Source: Vibrio taketomensis (GTDB lineage: Bacteria; Pseudomonadota; Gammaproteobacteria; Enterobacterales; Vibrionaceae). Taken from it: DNA of 64,000 nucleotides. Below, in pieces: positions 1 through 10,211 of the stretch. The DNA is taken from positions 1,984,001 to 2,048,000 of the forward strand of contig NZ_AP019649.1 of the NCBI RefSeq assembly GCF_009938165.1, in the 5' to 3' direction. Positions within the stretch are counted from its first letter, which is position 1. Each line of letters begins with the position of its first letter. Below the pieces are notes generated by a model. It did not search any database and was not told the DNA's origin. It was given only the letters and a program-made list of their open reading frames with translations. The translations under genes and the position numbers were made by a program.

Positions 1-212
1 TGCACGTCCAACGGATGTACACCGCATGAAGCAAATACATTCTCAAACGGCTCAATCATTTCCATCATATTAGGAAACGCATCCAGCGTTACGCCGACTG
101 ACAATAATTGTTCTACATTGGCGGCTTTAGCCTTAGCCACAACATCTGCAATCCCTTGGTGTAAATCTTGATAATCCAGCTTATCGAGATGGCAGTGTGA
201 ATCTACAAACAT
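1..212 (-). CDS. TatD-family metal-dependent hydrolase (YcfH-like), 3' part outside the window
   Basis: This is the first 70 codons of a TatD/YcfH-type deoxyribonuclease-like hydrolase; the rest lies beyond position 1. The protein starts MFVDSHCHLDKLDY. The H-x-H pair at residues 6 and 8 is the first metal-ligand motif of the family, and a later SCGVHP motif also fits. The ATG at 212 lies inside the last codons of holB, so the two genes overlap by about 10 nt and are probably translationally coupled. The order tmk-holB-(pilZ)-ycfH is common in gamma-proteobacteria; no pilZ gene is present here. The family is proposed to act on DNA ends or D-aminoacyl substrates, and the exact substrate cannot be read from this fragment. 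Confidence 0.85.
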   Translation of the reverse strand, partial: MFVDSHCHLDKLDYQDLHQGIADVVAKAKAANVEQLLSVGVTLDAFPNMMEMIEPFENVFASCGVHPLDV

Positions 213-1165
213 GCTTCCCCATTAAATTTAAATAACCAGTCCAAAATCAATAGCTCACGATTGAGCCCCGTATGTTGAGTCAACTGCTCAATCAGCGTTT
301 GTAACGATTGAGTCTGCTTAAATAGTAAGTCATAACTCACATTTTGCGCGAGCGAAGATGCACCAGGTACCCGATCAACCGCTGATAAGCCAAAACTCTC
401 TTTTTGTGCATCTGTCATTAGATACCAAACCCACAACAATGACGTATCTATACCATCGCTTAACGCTTTGGCTAACTTAACCACATCACCCTGCTGCGCT
501 GTAACGGCCAGAAACTGAGCCTCTAATGTCTCATAGCGTTGCTGACCGCCATCTTGTACGAACTTAAGTGTGTTTAAGGGCGAATTCCCATTAATATGAG
601 CGGCATATGGCGCAACAGTCTGATTAGTTTGACTACTCAACCATTGTGCAAGTTCCTGCGCCTCTGGTGGTGTAATGTGCCATTGCTGGCAACGACTCGT
701 AATGGTCGGCAAAAGTTGGCTTACTGAACTGCTTACCAGTAAAAACAGGCACTTTTCAGCCGGTGTTTCCAGCGTTTTAAGCAACGCATTCGCCGCAGAC
801 TCATTCATCGAATCGGCTGGTTGAATCACAATGATGCGATAGCCAGACAGTTGCGATGACTCTTGCGCCAAGCGGTTACAGTGACGAATTTGGTCAACCG
901 TAATCGCCTTACCCTCTTTTTCAGGCTTAATCCAATGAAAATCAGGATGACTGCCCGATGCCATCAATTGACAGCTATGACAAAACCCACATGGCTCAGC
1001 TGCAAAGTTGCTACACATCACTGCGCGGCTAAACTGTTCAACCAACTGCTCTTCGCCGTAACCGGGTTTTGCGATCAACAATGCGGCGTTAGGAAAGCGT
1101 TGCGCCTCTAACTGCACCTGCCACTGTTGCCATAAAGGCGTTAACCACGGATAAAGCTCAGTCAT
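203..1165 (-). CDS. holB: DNA polymerase III delta-prime subunit
   Basis: This is the clamp-loader subunit that, with delta and gamma/tau, opens the beta clamp and loads it on primed DNA. The reading frame is open from 1183, but the ATG at 1165 is the better start. It overlaps the tmk stop as TAATG and gives [10 protein letters not shown], about 320 residues, normal for HolB. Visible features are a degenerate P-loop (AKPGYGEEQL), as expected because delta-prime does not hydrolyse ATP, a zinc-binding cysteine module (CGFCHSC) and an SRC motif (TSRC). It sits between tmk and the tatD-like gene with overlaps at both ends, so all three are probably on one mRNA. Confidence 0.95.
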   Translation of the reverse strand: MTELYPWLTPLWQQWQVQLEAQRFPNAALLIAKPGYGEEQLVEQFSRAVMCSNFAAEPCGFCHSCQLMASGSHPDFHWIKPEKEGKAITVDQIRHCNRLAQESSQLSGYRIIVIQPADSMNESAANALLKTLETPAEKCLFLLVSSSVSQLLPTITSRCQQWHITPPEAQELAQWLSSQTNQTVAPYAAHINGNSPLNTLKFVQDGGQQRYETLEAQFLAVTAQQGDVVKLAKALSDGIDTSLLWVWYLMTDAQKESFGLSAVDRVPGASSLAQNVSYDLLFKQTQSLQTLIEQLTQHTGLNRELLILDWLFKFNGEACL

Positions 1166-1797
1166 TATGCGCGTTCCAACCATTGTTTGAGCGCAGTTTC
1201 AATGTCCGCAGCTACCTTATGCATCTCTTGAGCGGCATTAATCACCACAATGCTGTCGTCGCTGTTCGCGATTTCAAGGTAGCGTTCGCGAGTGCGATCA
1301 AAAAAGCTCATATCCATTTTTTCAATACGGTCTAACTCACCGCGTCCACGAGCGCGTTCAAGGCCAATACGAGGATCAAGGTCAAGGTACAATGTAAAAT
1401 CTGGTTTAAAGCTGCCTAGCGTTGTTTCACGCAGCGCTTGCATCGTTTCACGAGGAATCTGTCGACCGCCACCTTGGTATGCTTGAGAAGACATATCATG
1501 ACGATCACCCACCACCCAAGTACCCGAATTTAGTGCCGGCTTAATAACGTTCTCCACTAACTGTACGCGCGAAGCGTACATCATTAGCAATTCCGTCATA
1601 TCTTGCAACACTTCGCCTTCGTGTTCTTGCTTGACCAATTCACGCAATTTTTCTGCTAAAACGGTACCACCTGGCTCGCGAGTGTGTTTGATTGACTCGA
1701 TACCTGCTTGCTTAAGTACTTCAAGCACGGCATTAATCGCCGTACTTTTACCCGCGCCTTCTAGGCCTTCTACAACAATAAATTTTGCTTGTTTCAT
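1165..1797 (-). CDS. tmk: Thymidylate kinase
   Basis: The enzyme phosphorylates dTMP to dTDP with ATP in the cytoplasm, the committed kinase step of dTTP supply. The 210-residue length is normal. The P-loop GLEGAGKS lies at residues 11-18, a DRH motif follows in the middle of the protein, and the LID segment is arginine-rich ([10 protein letters not shown]). The gene starts 3 nt downstream of the mltG stop in transcription order and its stop codon overlaps the holB start. This places it in a tight pabC-mltG-tmk-holB operon, an arrangement conserved in enteric bacteria and vibrios. Confidence 0.97.
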   Translation of the reverse strand: MKQAKFIVVEGLEGAGKSTAINAVLEVLKQAGIESIKHTREPGGTVLAEKLRELVKQEHEGEVLQDMTELLMMYASRVQLVENVIKPALNSGTWVVGDRHDMSSQAYQGGGRQIPRETMQALRETTLGSFKPDFTLYLDLDPRIGLERARGRGELDRIEKMDMSFFDRTRERYLEIANSDDSIVVINAAQEMHKVAADIETALKQWLERA

Positions 1798-1800
1798 AAG

Positions 1801-2817
1801 TTATTTGTTACTTCTCAAATGTCGTAAGTAAGCTCGAACTGCTCGGTTATGGTCGGCTAAGTTCTTGGAAAATACATGTCCACCTTTGCCACTCGCGACA
1901 AAGTAGTAGTAATGGCTGTCTTCAGGATTCAGCGCCGCTTTTATGGATGCTTCACCTGCCATCGCTATAGGTGTAGGCGGTAAACCGAAAATCACATAAG
2001 TATTGTATGGCGTTGGCGTACGTAGATCTTTTTTGCGAATGTTACCGTCATAATTTTCACCCATACCGTAGATAACCGTTGGGTCAGTCTGCAGACGCAT
2101 GCGCTTATTTAAACGGTTAACGAAAACAGAGGCTACACGCTCACGCTCGGACTCTACAGCTGTCTCTTTTTCGATAATCGAGGCCAAAATCAACGCCTCG
2201 TAAGGTGTTTTCAAAGGCAATTTTTGTTGGCGATTTTGCCACGCTTCATCTAACACCGACTGAAGTTCATCGGCTGAACGCTTCAAAATATCGAGATCCG
2301 ACGTGCCATAGGTATAGTTAAACGTCTCAGCTAGGAATAGACCTTCTAACTTCTGTTGTTTAATACCCAGAGCCTTGGCAATTTCAGCTTCACTCATTCC
2401 ACTTATTTTATGCTCAAGATATGGAGCATTTTCTAAAATGGTGCGCCACTCGCTAAAACGAGAACCTTCGACAAAGGTAATAGAAAATTGATGTTCCTTG
2501 CCGGTTTTGAATAGCTCAAGCGCTTGAGTAAGGTTCATATCCGGCGTGATGAGATACGTTCCCGCTCGTAACTGAGTTAATTCCGGATGGAAATGACGAA
2601 TCACTTTTACCACGTCACTAGTTTCAATCAAGTTTTGAGCGCTCAGCTGTGCCAATACGCCTTGAAAACTGGTACCAGGTTTGACAGTAAAGATTTGATC
2701 TTGAGTTAACTGCAAAGGTTGTTGAACAAATTGCTCAACTTGCTTAGTCACATAGAAAAAGGCTCCAGCTGCCATAGCGGCAACTAAAACAAACAATAGA
2801 GTGATTTTTTTAATCAC
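1801..2817 (-). CDS. mltG: Endolytic murein transglycosylase MltG (YceG-like)
   Basis: This is an inner-membrane lytic transglycosylase that cleaves nascent glycan strands and so helps set strand length. An N-terminal membrane segment covers about residues 5-24. It is followed by a periplasmic YceG domain with the conserved ASIIEKETA stretch, which contains the catalytic glutamate of the family, and the LQTDPTVIYGMG motif. The length of 338 residues is normal. Its start overlaps the pabC stop by 4 nt (ATGA), which suggests coupled translation. Confidence 0.95.
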   Translation of the reverse strand: MIKKITLLFVLVAAMAAGAFFYVTKQVEQFVQQPLQLTQDQIFTVKPGTSFQGVLAQLSAQNLIETSDVVKVIRHFHPELTQLRAGTYLITPDMNLTQALELFKTGKEHQFSITFVEGSRFSEWRTILENAPYLEHKISGMSEAEIAKALGIKQQKLEGLFLAETFNYTYGTSDLDILKRSADELQSVLDEAWQNRQQKLPLKTPYEALILASIIEKETAVESERERVASVFVNRLNKRMRLQTDPTVIYGMGENYDGNIRKKDLRTPTPYNTYVIFGLPPTPIAMAGEASIKAALNPEDSHYYYFVASGKGGHVFSKNLADHNRAVRAYLRHLRSNK

Positions 2818-3617
2818 GGGGACAACATCTCCTGAATACTTCTTGTCAGATTTCCAATCGAGAAACTATAACTATCAATCGCTGTTACCGGGGCAGCGCC
2901 TAACACTGAGTTGGTAATAAATACTTCATCTGCACTCAATAAATCAGACAACGTCCATTTACCAAGATGCAGACCTACTTGATTTTGTTTAGCCCATTCA
3001 ATTACTCGCCTGCGCGCAACACCCGCCACACCGGACTCGTCAAGGTTCGGTGTATACAAGATTTCACCACTGCGCCAAAATAGATTGGCCATACTGGTTT
3101 CAATGACGTCTCCAGACACATTGAGCACCACACCATCTAGGCATTGGCGACGATCGAGCTCTGCTTTAACCAATATCTGCTCCAAGCGATTATTGTGCTT
3201 ATGTCCTGCCAGCAGTGGATTGATACCGATACGGGTCTGACATACGCTCAACTCTATCCCTTGTTGTTGCCAATTTGGGTAGTGGGCTGGGTAAGCAAAG
3301 TCGCTAATAGTAACATTAGGAGCGCTCACTTGAGTAGCGCTATAACCTCGCCCACCCTCACCGCGGCTAACATGCAGCTTTAAACCTGCGAGTGATGCAT
3401 CACTCACCGCTTGTAGCAACCAAGCTTCAACTTGCGACCAATCGGGCTGGGGAATAAATAGTGCATCTAGGCAAGCTTGCATACGTTGTCGATGGTAAGC
3501 CCATTCAACAAGCTGCCCATTTTTGGAGAGCATAGTGGTAAACGCACCATCTCCATATTGAAAAGATCGGTCCGTTAGTGAGACCGAATCAGCAGGTTGT
3601 CCGTTAAGCCAAAACAA
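2814..3617 (-). CDS. pabC: Aminodeoxychorismate lyase
   Basis: This PLP-dependent fold-type IV enzyme splits 4-amino-4-deoxychorismate into p-aminobenzoate and pyruvate for folate synthesis. It has 267 residues. The PLP lysine is probably K140 in the GHKHNNRLEQ motif, matching the KH-NRLEQ signature of PabC. The gene is the first of the pabC-mltG-tmk-holB group and lies just downstream of the fabF terminator. Expression therefore needs either read-through or a promoter in the 3618-3777 gap, as in the conserved fabF-pabC arrangement of related bacteria. Confidence 0.93.
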   Translation of the reverse strand: MFWLNGQPADSVSLTDRSFQYGDGAFTTMLSKNGQLVEWAYHRQRMQACLDALFIPQPDWSQVEAWLLQAVSDASLAGLKLHVSRGEGGRGYSATQVSAPNVTISDFAYPAHYPNWQQQGIELSVCQTRIGINPLLAGHKHNNRLEQILVKAELDRRQCLDGVVLNVSGDVIETSMANLFWRSGEILYTPNLDESGVAGVARRRVIEWAKQNQVGLHLGKWTLSDLLSADEVFITNSVLGAAPVTAIDSYSFSIGNLTRSIQEMLSP

Positions 3618-3635
3618 GATTGATTTCCCTAAAAT

Positions 3636-3676
3636 AAAAAAAACGGCCTAATGCCAAATGCATTAAGCCGTTTTAT
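3636..3676 (-). terminator. Rho-independent terminator after fabF
   Basis: A 14-bp stem (3641-3654 with 3660-3673) is followed on the minus strand by a long T-rich tract. The one non-Watson-Crick pair is a G-U wobble only in minus-strand RNA, which fits termination of fabF transcription about 100 nt after its stop. Confidence 0.85.
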
Positions 3677-3777
3677 CACATCTTCAAACTTTACCCAAGA
3701 CAATTGGGCGAGCCATAACATGGCTTTGACGTTCAGTGCTAATCACATAAATAGTCTATGTGGTTACCTGAACTCAA

Positions 3778-5019
3778 TTACATTTTTTTGAAGACTAGAG
3801 AGCCGTTCGTACCACCGAAACCAAAAGAGTTACAGATCGCGTATTCCATGTCGACTTTCTTCGCAACATGAGGAACAAGATCGATATCTAAACCTTCTTC
3901 TTGGTTATCTAGGTTAATCGTTGGTGGAACGATTTGGTCTACTAGCGACATGATAGTGATGATTGCTTCAGCTGAACCTGCTGCACCTAGTAGGTGACCA
4001 GTCATTGATTTAGTTGAAGATACTTTCACTTGCTTCGAACCTTCTTCACCAAGTGCACGTTTGATGCCCTTGATTTCAGCAACGTCGCCAGCTGGAGTTG
4101 AAGTACCGTGTGCGTTTACGTAACCCACTTGAGTACCAACGATACCCGCGTCACGCATTGCTGCTTCCATCGCTAGTGCACCGCCTGAACCATCTGAACT
4201 TGGAGAAGTCATGTGGTAAGCATCACCAGACATACCAAAGCCAACTAGCTCTGCGTAAATCTTAGCGCCACGAGCTTTCGCGTGTTCGTACTCTTCAAGC
4301 ACGATAACACCAGCACCGTCACCAAGAACGAAACCGTCACGATCTTTATCCCAAGGACGAGATGCTTTTTGTGGCTCATCGTTACGAGTTGAAAGCGCTT
4401 TAGCCGCACCAAAACCTGCCATACCTAGTGGCGTTGATGCTTTTTCAGCACCACCAGCAACCATAGCATCAGCATCGCCGTAAGCGATCATACGAGCAGC
4501 ATGACCGATGTTGTGAAGACCTGTTGTACACGCTGTTGAAATAGCGATGTTAGGACCACGTAGACCACGCATGATAGATAGGTTACCCGCAACCATGTTT
4601 ACGATGGTTGATGGAACGAAGAATGGGCTCACTTTACGTGGACCTTTTTCAGTCAGAGCTGCATGGCCCGCTTCAATTAGGTCAAGACCACCGATACCAG
4701 AACCGATAGCCACACCTACACGCGGTGCGTTTTCTTCGTTAATTTGTAAACCTGAGTCGTCTAAAGCTTGGATACCAGCTGCGATGCCGTATTGGATAAA
4801 TAGATCCATTTTGCGAGCATCTTTTTTAGACATGTACTCTTCGCAGTTAAAATCTTTGACTAGACCTGCAAAACGAGTAGAGAAATTAGTTGTATCAAAG
4901 TGTTCGATATTAACGATACCGCTTTGACCTTCTAGCAGGGCCTTCCATGATGATTCAACAGTGTTGCCTACCGGTGACAACATACCCATGCCAGTGACAA
5001 CAACACGACGCTTGGACAC
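3778..5019 (-). CDS. fabF: Beta-ketoacyl-ACP synthase II
   Basis: The condensing enzyme extends acyl-ACP with malonyl-ACP and, in E. coli, controls the C16:1 to C18:1 step and its temperature response. It has 413 residues with the Cys-His-His catalytic set: C164 in STACTTG, H304 in NAHGTSTP and H342 in [10 protein letters not shown]. The [11 protein letters not shown] motif is near the C-terminus. It is the last fab gene of the cluster, separated from acpP by a strong hairpin, so it should be expressed below acpP. Confidence 0.98.
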   Translation of the reverse strand: MSKRRVVVTGMGMLSPVGNTVESSWKALLEGQSGIVNIEHFDTTNFSTRFAGLVKDFNCEEYMSKKDARKMDLFIQYGIAAGIQALDDSGLQINEENAPRVGVAIGSGIGGLDLIEAGHAALTEKGPRKVSPFFVPSTIVNMVAGNLSIMRGLRGPNIAISTACTTGLHNIGHAARMIAYGDADAMVAGGAEKASTPLGMAGFGAAKALSTRNDEPQKASRPWDKDRDGFVLGDGAGVIVLEEYEHAKARGAKIYAELVGFGMSGDAYHMTSPSSDGSGGALAMEAAMRDAGIVGTQVGYVNAHGTSTPAGDVAEIKGIKRALGEEGSKQVKVSSTKSMTGHLLGAAGSAEAIITIMSLVDQIVPPTINLDNQEEGLDIDLVPHVAKKVDMEYAICNSFGFGGTNGSLVFKKM

Positions 5020-5070
5020 GATTTTATTCTCCGGAAATGAAATAGATTCTATGAGAGATATAGAAGAGTG

Positions 5071-5103
5071 TTAAAAAACTCAGGCGGCCAGAAGGCCGCC
5101 TGG
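5071..5103 (-). terminator. Intercistronic terminator or attenuator between acpP and fabF
   Basis: A perfect 9-bp GC-rich stem (5081-5089 with 5094-5102, AGAA loop) is followed on the minus strand by six T residues. It begins only about 10 nt after the acpP stop. It probably ends most acpP transcripts and lets a minority continue into fabF. Confidence 0.85.
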
Positions 5104-5112
5104 GGGGAGAGA

Positions 5113-5346
5113 TTACTGAGCGCTGTTCACGTAGTCGATAGCAGCTTGAACAGTAGTGATCTTCTCAGCTTCTTCGTCTGGAATCTCAGTGTCGAATTCT
5201 TCTTCTAGAGCCATTACTAGTTCAACAGTGTCTAGAGAATCAGCACCTAGATCGTCAACAAATGAAGCTTCGTTTTTAACTTCTGCTTCGTCTACACCTA
5301 GCTGTTCAACAATGATTTTCTTTACGCGTTCTTCGATGTTGCTCAT
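5113..5346 (-). CDS. acpP: Acyl carrier protein
   Basis: This 77-residue acidic carrier protein holds growing acyl chains on a 4'-phosphopantetheine arm. The attachment serine is S37 in [10 protein letters not shown]. The frame is open upstream to 5418, but the start at 5346 is preferred because it gives [10 protein letters not shown], the exact usual N-terminus, preceded by an AAGGAAAAG-type ribosome binding site. The 235-nt gap upstream of acpP leaves room for its own promoter, as in E. coli. Confidence 0.98.
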
Positions 5347-5581
5347 TTTTTCTTTTCCTTTACAGATTTCGCTCAATGCGATGATTCCGTAGTTTATTAG
5401 AACTATTGAAAGTTGCAAGGGGGACCTTGCTGGTCAAACCACAATTTTAGCGATTTTAACCGAAATTCAATACAATTTTGACTTATATCATGCACAAATC
5501 TTGTGCATATCAATAGCAAGTTTTGCATTTTTAGCACGAGAAGCTTAACAGATTCTCGCCTTTTGTGCTCAAACTTAGCTA

Positions 5582-6316
5582 TTAAACCATATACATGCCG
5601 CCGTTAACATGCAAAGTTTCACCTGTGATGTACGCCGCTTCTGGTGATGCCAAAAATGCAACAGCCGATGCGATCTCACGAGGGTCACCTAAACGACCCG
5701 CTGGAACGTTAGCAAGCGTTGCTGCGCGTTGGTCATCATTTAGTGCTTTAGTCATGTCAGTTTCAATGAAACCAGGGGCTACAGTGTTAACTGTTACGCC
5801 ACGTGAAGCCACTTCACGTGCCATAGATTTAGTAAAACCAATAACGCCCGCTTTTGCTGCTGCGTAGTTAGTTTGACCAGCGTTACCCATAGTTCCAACC
5901 ACTGAACCTACGTTAATGATGCGGCCTTGACGCTTTTTCATCATGCCACGTAGCACAGCTTTAGACATACGGAAGATTGGCGTTAGGTTAGTATCGATGA
6001 TGTCATTCCACTCATCGTCTTTCATACGCATTAGTAGGTTATCGCGTGTGATACCTGCGTTGTTTACTAGAATATCGATCACGCCGTACTCATCGTTGAT
6101 GGTTTTTAGCGTTGCTTCGATAGACTCAACATCAGTCACGTTTAGTGCAAGACCTTTACCATTCTCGCCTAGGTATTCACTGATCGCTGCAGCACCGCTT
6201 TCAGAGGTTGCTGTACCGATTACTGTCGCACCGCGCTCAACCAAAAGCTCAGCGATTGCACGACCAATACCACGGCTAGCGCCAGTCACTAGAGCAATCT
6301 TGCCTTCTAGATTCAT
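5582..6316 (-). CDS. fabG: 3-oxoacyl-ACP reductase
   Basis: This NADPH-dependent SDR enzyme reduces beta-ketoacyl-ACP in each elongation cycle. The nucleotide-binding GASRGIG motif is at residues 12-18. The catalytic Ser-Tyr-Lys set is present (S in NVGSVVG, then YAAAK). The protein has 244 residues when started at MNLEGKIALV. A second ATG directly upstream (6319) is a possible alternative and is slightly better spaced from the AAGGA motif; the family N-terminus favours 6316. The gene lies 34 nt after fabD. Confidence 0.97.
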   Translation of the reverse strand: MNLEGKIALVTGASRGIGRAIAELLVERGATVIGTATSESGAAAISEYLGENGKGLALNVTDVESIEATLKTINDEYGVIDILVNNAGITRDNLLMRMKDDEWNDIIDTNLTPIFRMSKAVLRGMMKKRQGRIINVGSVVGTMGNAGQTNYAAAKAGVIGFTKSMAREVASRGVTVNTVAPGFIETDMTKALNDDQRAATLANVPAGRLGDPREIASAVAFLASPEAAYITGETLHVNGGMYMV

Positions 6317-6350
6317 CATTGTTTGCGTTCCTTATGCTTAAGTCAGCTGA

Positions 6351-7274
6351 TTATTTTGCTGCTTCTAGAGAAGCAACATCGTTTACAGCCGCTGCATCTA
6401 GCGTTTTAACGATACGTTTAGTTAGGCCAGTTAGTACTTTACCTGGGCCCATTTCTACTAGTTTTTCTACACCTTGCTCGCTCATTAGCTGCACGCTCTC
6501 AGTCCAACGAACTGGGCTGTATAGCTGACGAACAAGTGCGTTTTTGATTTTCGCAGGATCAGTTTCTGCCGCTACATCAACGTTGTTGATAACAGGTAAC
6601 TGAGGCGCGTTGAATTCGATTTCTTCTAGTGCAACTGCTAGTTTGTCTGCTGCAGGCTTCATTAGAGCACAGTGAGACGGAACAGAAACAGGAAGTGGTA
6701 GTGCACGTTTTGCCCCCGCTTCTTTACACAGTGCGCCAGCGCGCTCTACTGCTTCTTTGCTACCAGCGATAACAACTTGGCCTGGAGAGTTGAAGTTTAC
6801 AGGAGAAACCACGTCACCTTGTGCTGCTTCTTCACATGCTTTTGCGATCGCGTCATCATCAAGACCGATAATCGCATACATTGCACCAGTACCTGCTGGT
6901 ACCGCTTCTTGCATCAGCTGACCACGTAGCTCAACCAGTTTGATCGCTTGTTTGAAGTCAATAACACCTGCACATACAAGTGCTGAGTATTCACCTAGGC
7001 TGTGACCCGCTAGGTTTGCAGGTTGCTCAAGGCCAAGCTCTTGCCATACACGCCAAATCGCTACAGAAGAAGCAAGAAGTGCAGGTTGAGTACGATGAGT
7101 CTGGTTTAGATCTTCTACAGGACCGTTTTGTACTAGTGCCCATAGATCGTAACCAAGCGCTTCAGAAGCCTCGGCAAAAGTTTGTTTAACTACGTCATAT
7201 TGTTCGCCAAGCTCTGCAAGCATACCAACAGCTTGAGAACCTTGACCTGGAAATACGATAGCAAACTTGCTCAT
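6351..7274 (-). CDS. fabD: Malonyl-CoA:ACP transacylase
   Basis: The enzyme moves malonyl groups from CoA to AcpP to supply the extender unit. It has 307 residues. The nucleophile is S92 in GHSLGEYSALV, the oxyanion region is FPGQGSQ near residue 8, and the partner histidine lies in PVSVPSHCALM. It sits between fabH and fabG in a same-strand run, probably cotranscribed. Confidence 0.98.
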   Translation of the reverse strand: MSKFAIVFPGQGSQAVGMLAELGEQYDVVKQTFAEASEALGYDLWALVQNGPVEDLNQTHRTQPALLASSVAIWRVWQELGLEQPANLAGHSLGEYSALVCAGVIDFKQAIKLVELRGQLMQEAVPAGTGAMYAIIGLDDDAIAKACEEAAQGDVVSPVNFNSPGQVVIAGSKEAVERAGALCKEAGAKRALPLPVSVPSHCALMKPAADKLAVALEEIEFNAPQLPVINNVDVAAETDPAKIKNALVRQLYSPVRWTESVQLMSEQGVEKLVEMGPGKVLTGLTKRIVKTLDAAAVNDVASLEAAK

Positions 7275-7345
7275 GTTGTTTTCCTTAAAACAAAGAGAAG
7301 AAAGAAAGCCGCACCACTTGTGCAGCTTAAATTGAAGTCTTTTTC

Positions 7346-8296
7346 TTAGAACTTAACTAGCGCAGAGCCCCAAGTGAAACCGCCACCAAATGCTTCAAGT
7401 AGTAGTGTTTGACCACGCTTGATACGGCCATCACGTACTGCTTCATCAAGCGCAGTAGGTACTGTCGCTGCAGACGTGTTACCGTGACGATCAAGCGTCA
7501 GAACCACTTGGTCTAAAGACATTGATAGTTTTTTCGCTGTCGCAGAAATGATGCGGTAATTTGCTTGATGCGGCACTAACCAATCAAGTTCTGATTTGTG
7601 CATGTTGTTGGCTTCAAGTGTATCTTTCACTAGCTTAGAAAGCTGAGTGACCGCTACTTTAAACACTTCATTACCCGCCATGTACAACCATTTATCCGCA
7701 TCTTTACCGCGCTCAGGTACTTCAAGGCTTAATAGCTCTCCAAAAGCACCGTCAGCATTAATATGCGTTGAAAGAATACCAGGTTCTTCACTTGCTCCAA
7801 CAACCACTGCGCCTGCTGCATCACCAAATAGAATGATGGTTGAACGATCCGTTGGGTCACAAGCTTTAGATAATGCATCGGCACCAATTACTAGCACGTT
7901 TTTACACATACCAGTTTTAATATGTTGATCGGCGATAGATAGTGCGTAAACAAAACCAGAACATGCCGCAGCGATATCAAATGCTGGGCAACCTTTGATG
8001 CCAAGCATGCCTTGCACTTGGCAAGCTGATGACGGAAACGTATGACTGCTGCTCGTCGTCGCCACAATGATCATGTCGATATCGTTTTTATCAATACCCG
8101 CCATTTCAATAGCGTTTACCGACGCGTGATACGCCATATCCGCGACAGTCTCATCTTCAGCAGCGATGCGGCGCTCTTTGATGCCCGTACGTGCAACAAT
8201 CCACTCATCTGATGTATCTACCATTTTCTCTAAGTCTGCGTTAGTACGCACTTGAGATGGCAAGTAGCTGCCAGTACCTAAAATTTTGCTAAACAT
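7346..8296 (-). CDS. fabH: Beta-ketoacyl-ACP synthase III
   Basis: FabH starts fatty-acid synthesis by condensing acetyl-CoA with malonyl-ACP. It has 316 residues with the Cys-His-Asn set: C112 in [10 protein letters not shown], the histidine in PHQANYRI and the asparagine in RHGNTSAAT. It follows plsX by 5 nt in transcription order, so the two are almost certainly on one message. In E. coli the fabHDG segment is under FadR and stringent control; I see no clear FadR box in the short gaps here. Confidence 0.97.
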   Translation of the reverse strand: MFSKILGTGSYLPSQVRTNADLEKMVDTSDEWIVARTGIKERRIAAEDETVADMAYHASVNAIEMAGIDKNDIDMIIVATTSSSHTFPSSACQVQGMLGIKGCPAFDIAAACSGFVYALSIADQHIKTGMCKNVLVIGADALSKACDPTDRSTIILFGDAAGAVVVGASEEPGILSTHINADGAFGELLSLEVPERGKDADKWLYMAGNEVFKVAVTQLSKLVKDTLEANNMHKSELDWLVPHQANYRIISATAKKLSMSLDQVVLTLDRHGNTSAATVPTALDEAVRDGRIKRGQTLLLEAFGGGFTWGSALVKF

Positions 8297-8301
8297 GAAG
8301 A

Positions 8302-9327
8302 CTAATAATGCCTCTCGAGTAAAACCGCTTCCAAACGATCACTAATACGATTTGGTACTTGTCGTTTGACCTCGTGTAGGGCCTCGCCGATGGCATTGAC
8401 GACCGCCTCTACATCTGCACTTCCGTGGCTTTTTATTACAATGCCGCGCAATCCTAGCAAACTTGCACCGTTATACTGGTCGGGGTTCAGTGTTTTTAGT
8501 TCATTTATCAACCCAGAAAACAGTTTTCTTGCAATCCAACCCTTTATAGATGAGGCCATCATTGCATTTTTCAACTTATCTATAAAAAGCTGGGCTGTGC
8601 CCTCACTCGCTTTGAGACAGACATTGCCGACAAAACCATCACAAACCACCACATCGGCATAGTCATTAAATAACTGGTTGCCTTCGATATAACCGATGAA
8701 ATTTACCGACTGGGTGTTAGATAACATCTCAGCACAGCGTTTGACAAGGTCATTACCTTTAATTTCTTCGGCACCGATGTTGAGAATGGCTACGCGAGCA
8801 GGACGTTGTAAGTATTGTTCGGCAAGCGCGCTACCCATCACAGCAAATTGAAACAAAGAATCAGCATCACTAGAAACATTAGCACCTAAATCCAACATCC
8901 AGGTACGTTGACCAGAAATTGTCGGTAATGCAGAAACTAAAGCGGGACGCTCAATACCTGGCAATAATTTTAGACGAAAGCGAGACAAAGCCATTAACGC
9001 GCCGGTATTGCCTGCACTTACGCAAGCATCCGCTTGACCAACAGAAACAAGATCGATCGCGCGACCCATAGAACTATCTTGGCCATTACGCAGTGCGAGT
9101 GATGGTTTTTCCGAGTTGGAAATCGCTCGGTCACAGTGTCTGATACTCAGCCGAGTATCTGGCTTATAACCAAGGGAGGATAATTGAGTTGTGATCGCAG
9201 TTCGATCACCTGTTAAGATTACTTTCAGCTCTGGGAAATGCGACAGTGCCTGCACGGCGGCAGGCACTGTTACGCGAGGACCGAAGTCCCCGCCCATTGC
9301 ATCAAGTGCAACGGTAATATTTTGCAA
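8302..9327 (-). CDS. plsX: Phosphate acyltransferase PlsX
   Basis: PlsX is a peripheral membrane enzyme that makes acyl-phosphate from acyl-ACP for glycerol-3-phosphate acylation. It has 341 residues, normal length, and begins with the conserved [11 protein letters not shown] motif. The SAGNTGALM and [10 protein letters not shown] motifs are also present. It lies between rpmF and fabH, the conserved rpmF-plsX-fabH order that ties lipid and ribosome synthesis together. Confidence 0.97.
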   Translation of the reverse strand: MQNITVALDAMGGDFGPRVTVPAAVQALSHFPELKVILTGDRTAITTQLSSLGYKPDTRLSIRHCDRAISNSEKPSLALRNGQDSSMGRAIDLVSVGQADACVSAGNTGALMALSRFRLKLLPGIERPALVSALPTISGQRTWMLDLGANVSSDADSLFQFAVMGSALAEQYLQRPARVAILNIGAEEIKGNDLVKRCAEMLSNTQSVNFIGYIEGNQLFNDYADVVVCDGFVGNVCLKASEGTAQLFIDKLKNAMMASSIKGWIARKLFSGLINELKTLNPDQYNGASLLGLRGIVIKSHGSADVEAVVNAIGEALHEVKRQVPNRISDRLEAVLLERHY

Positions 9328-9336
9328 AGGTCAACC

Positions 9337-9507
9337 TTACTTGTTGATAACCTTCTTGCCGCGGTAGAAACCTTCAGCAGTCACGTTGTGACGTAGGTGA
9401 GTTTCACCTGAAGTTGCGTCAACTGATAGTGCAGCTGTAGTTAGCGCATCGTGTGAACGACGCATACCACGCTTAGAACGTGTTTTACGGTTTTGTTGTA
9501 CGGCCAT
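9337..9507 (-). CDS. rpmF: 50S ribosomal protein L32
   Basis: This 56-residue basic protein begins [20 protein letters not shown] and ends KVINK. It is the cysteine-free form of L32, so it lacks the zinc ribbon seen in some bacteria. It lies 31 nt after yceD and 9 nt before plsX. The yceD-rpmF-plsX order is conserved and strongly supports the call despite the small size. Confidence 0.98.
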   Translation of the reverse strand: MAVQQNRKTRSKRGMRRSHDALTTAALSVDATSGETHLRHNVTAEGFYRGKKVINK

Positions 9508-9538
9508 GGACCCTACTCCTATGTTGGTTCTTAAAGAA

Positions 9539-10063
9539 TTACTTCTTCAAGCTTTTCAAAACATCGAATGGATTCGGTTTATCTTCCACTACCTCTTCTG
9601 GAAGTTCACCAAACACCATGTTATCTGAATCAACGCTACAGTCCGCTTCATCATGCATCGCCACTTGAGGCAAGTTTAGAATGAACTCGTCTTCAACTAA
9701 CTGTATTAGGTCAATTTCACCGTACTCGTTTAGATCTACCAAATCGTACTCTTCCGGTGCGTCTTCTTCACTTTTCTCGCTGTAATACGGCGTGTAAGTG
9801 AATTCAACTTCGCACTGATGTGCGAAAACCTCATTACAGCGTTGACACTCTAAATCAACTTCGATGTTAGCTTTACCAGAGATAACAACGAGTCGCTGTT
9901 CATCTAACCCAAATGACAGTGACACTTGAGCGTCGCGTTTAACGCCTTCGACCGATTCCTCTAAGCGCTTAAAAAGACTGACCTGAATGATACCTTCATA
10001 ATCTAGTCGTTTCTGAGCTGCTCGTGCCGGATCAACCGTTCGCGGTATTTTTACCTTTTGCAT
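9539..10063 (-). CDS. yceD: DUF177 protein YceD, large-subunit rRNA accumulation factor
   Basis: This is a 174-residue YceD/DUF177 protein. Homologues are needed for 23S rRNA accumulation in plants and E. coli; the mechanism is not known. The C-x2-C pair in [10 protein letters not shown] is conserved, and the middle to C-terminal part is acidic. It is the first gene of the yceD-rpmF-plsX-fab run. The start at 10063 ([12 protein letters not shown]) faces maf across a 148-nt divergent promoter region. Confidence 0.92.
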   Translation of the reverse strand: MQKVKIPRTVDPARAAQKRLDYEGIIQVSLFKRLEESVEGVKRDAQVSLSFGLDEQRLVVISGKANIEVDLECQRCNEVFAHQCEVEFTYTPYYSEKSEEDAPEEYDLVDLNEYGEIDLIQLVEDEFILNLPQVAMHDEADCSVDSDNMVFGELPEEVVEDKPNPFDVLKSLKK

Positions 10064-10211
10064 AGGGCGCGAATTCTATCTTCCAAATCGTTTAGAGTCA
10101 AAGAAAAAGGGTAAAAAGTTGTACTTTTTTTCCTTTCTGTTACCAAGGCTAGGCTAACAGCGATAACTTCGATTATCCTGTTTTCCAAGCAAGGTTTGAT
10201 TGTAAATTAAA

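Noticed and set aside
5347-5418. Longer acpP start giving 101 residues
   Set aside because: The added 24 residues are not found in ACP, and a good ribosome binding site precedes the inner ATG.
5420-5450. FadR-like sequence TGCTGGTCAAACCACAA upstream of acpP
   Set aside because: Only one half-site fits; the second half departs from GACC and the palindrome is poor.
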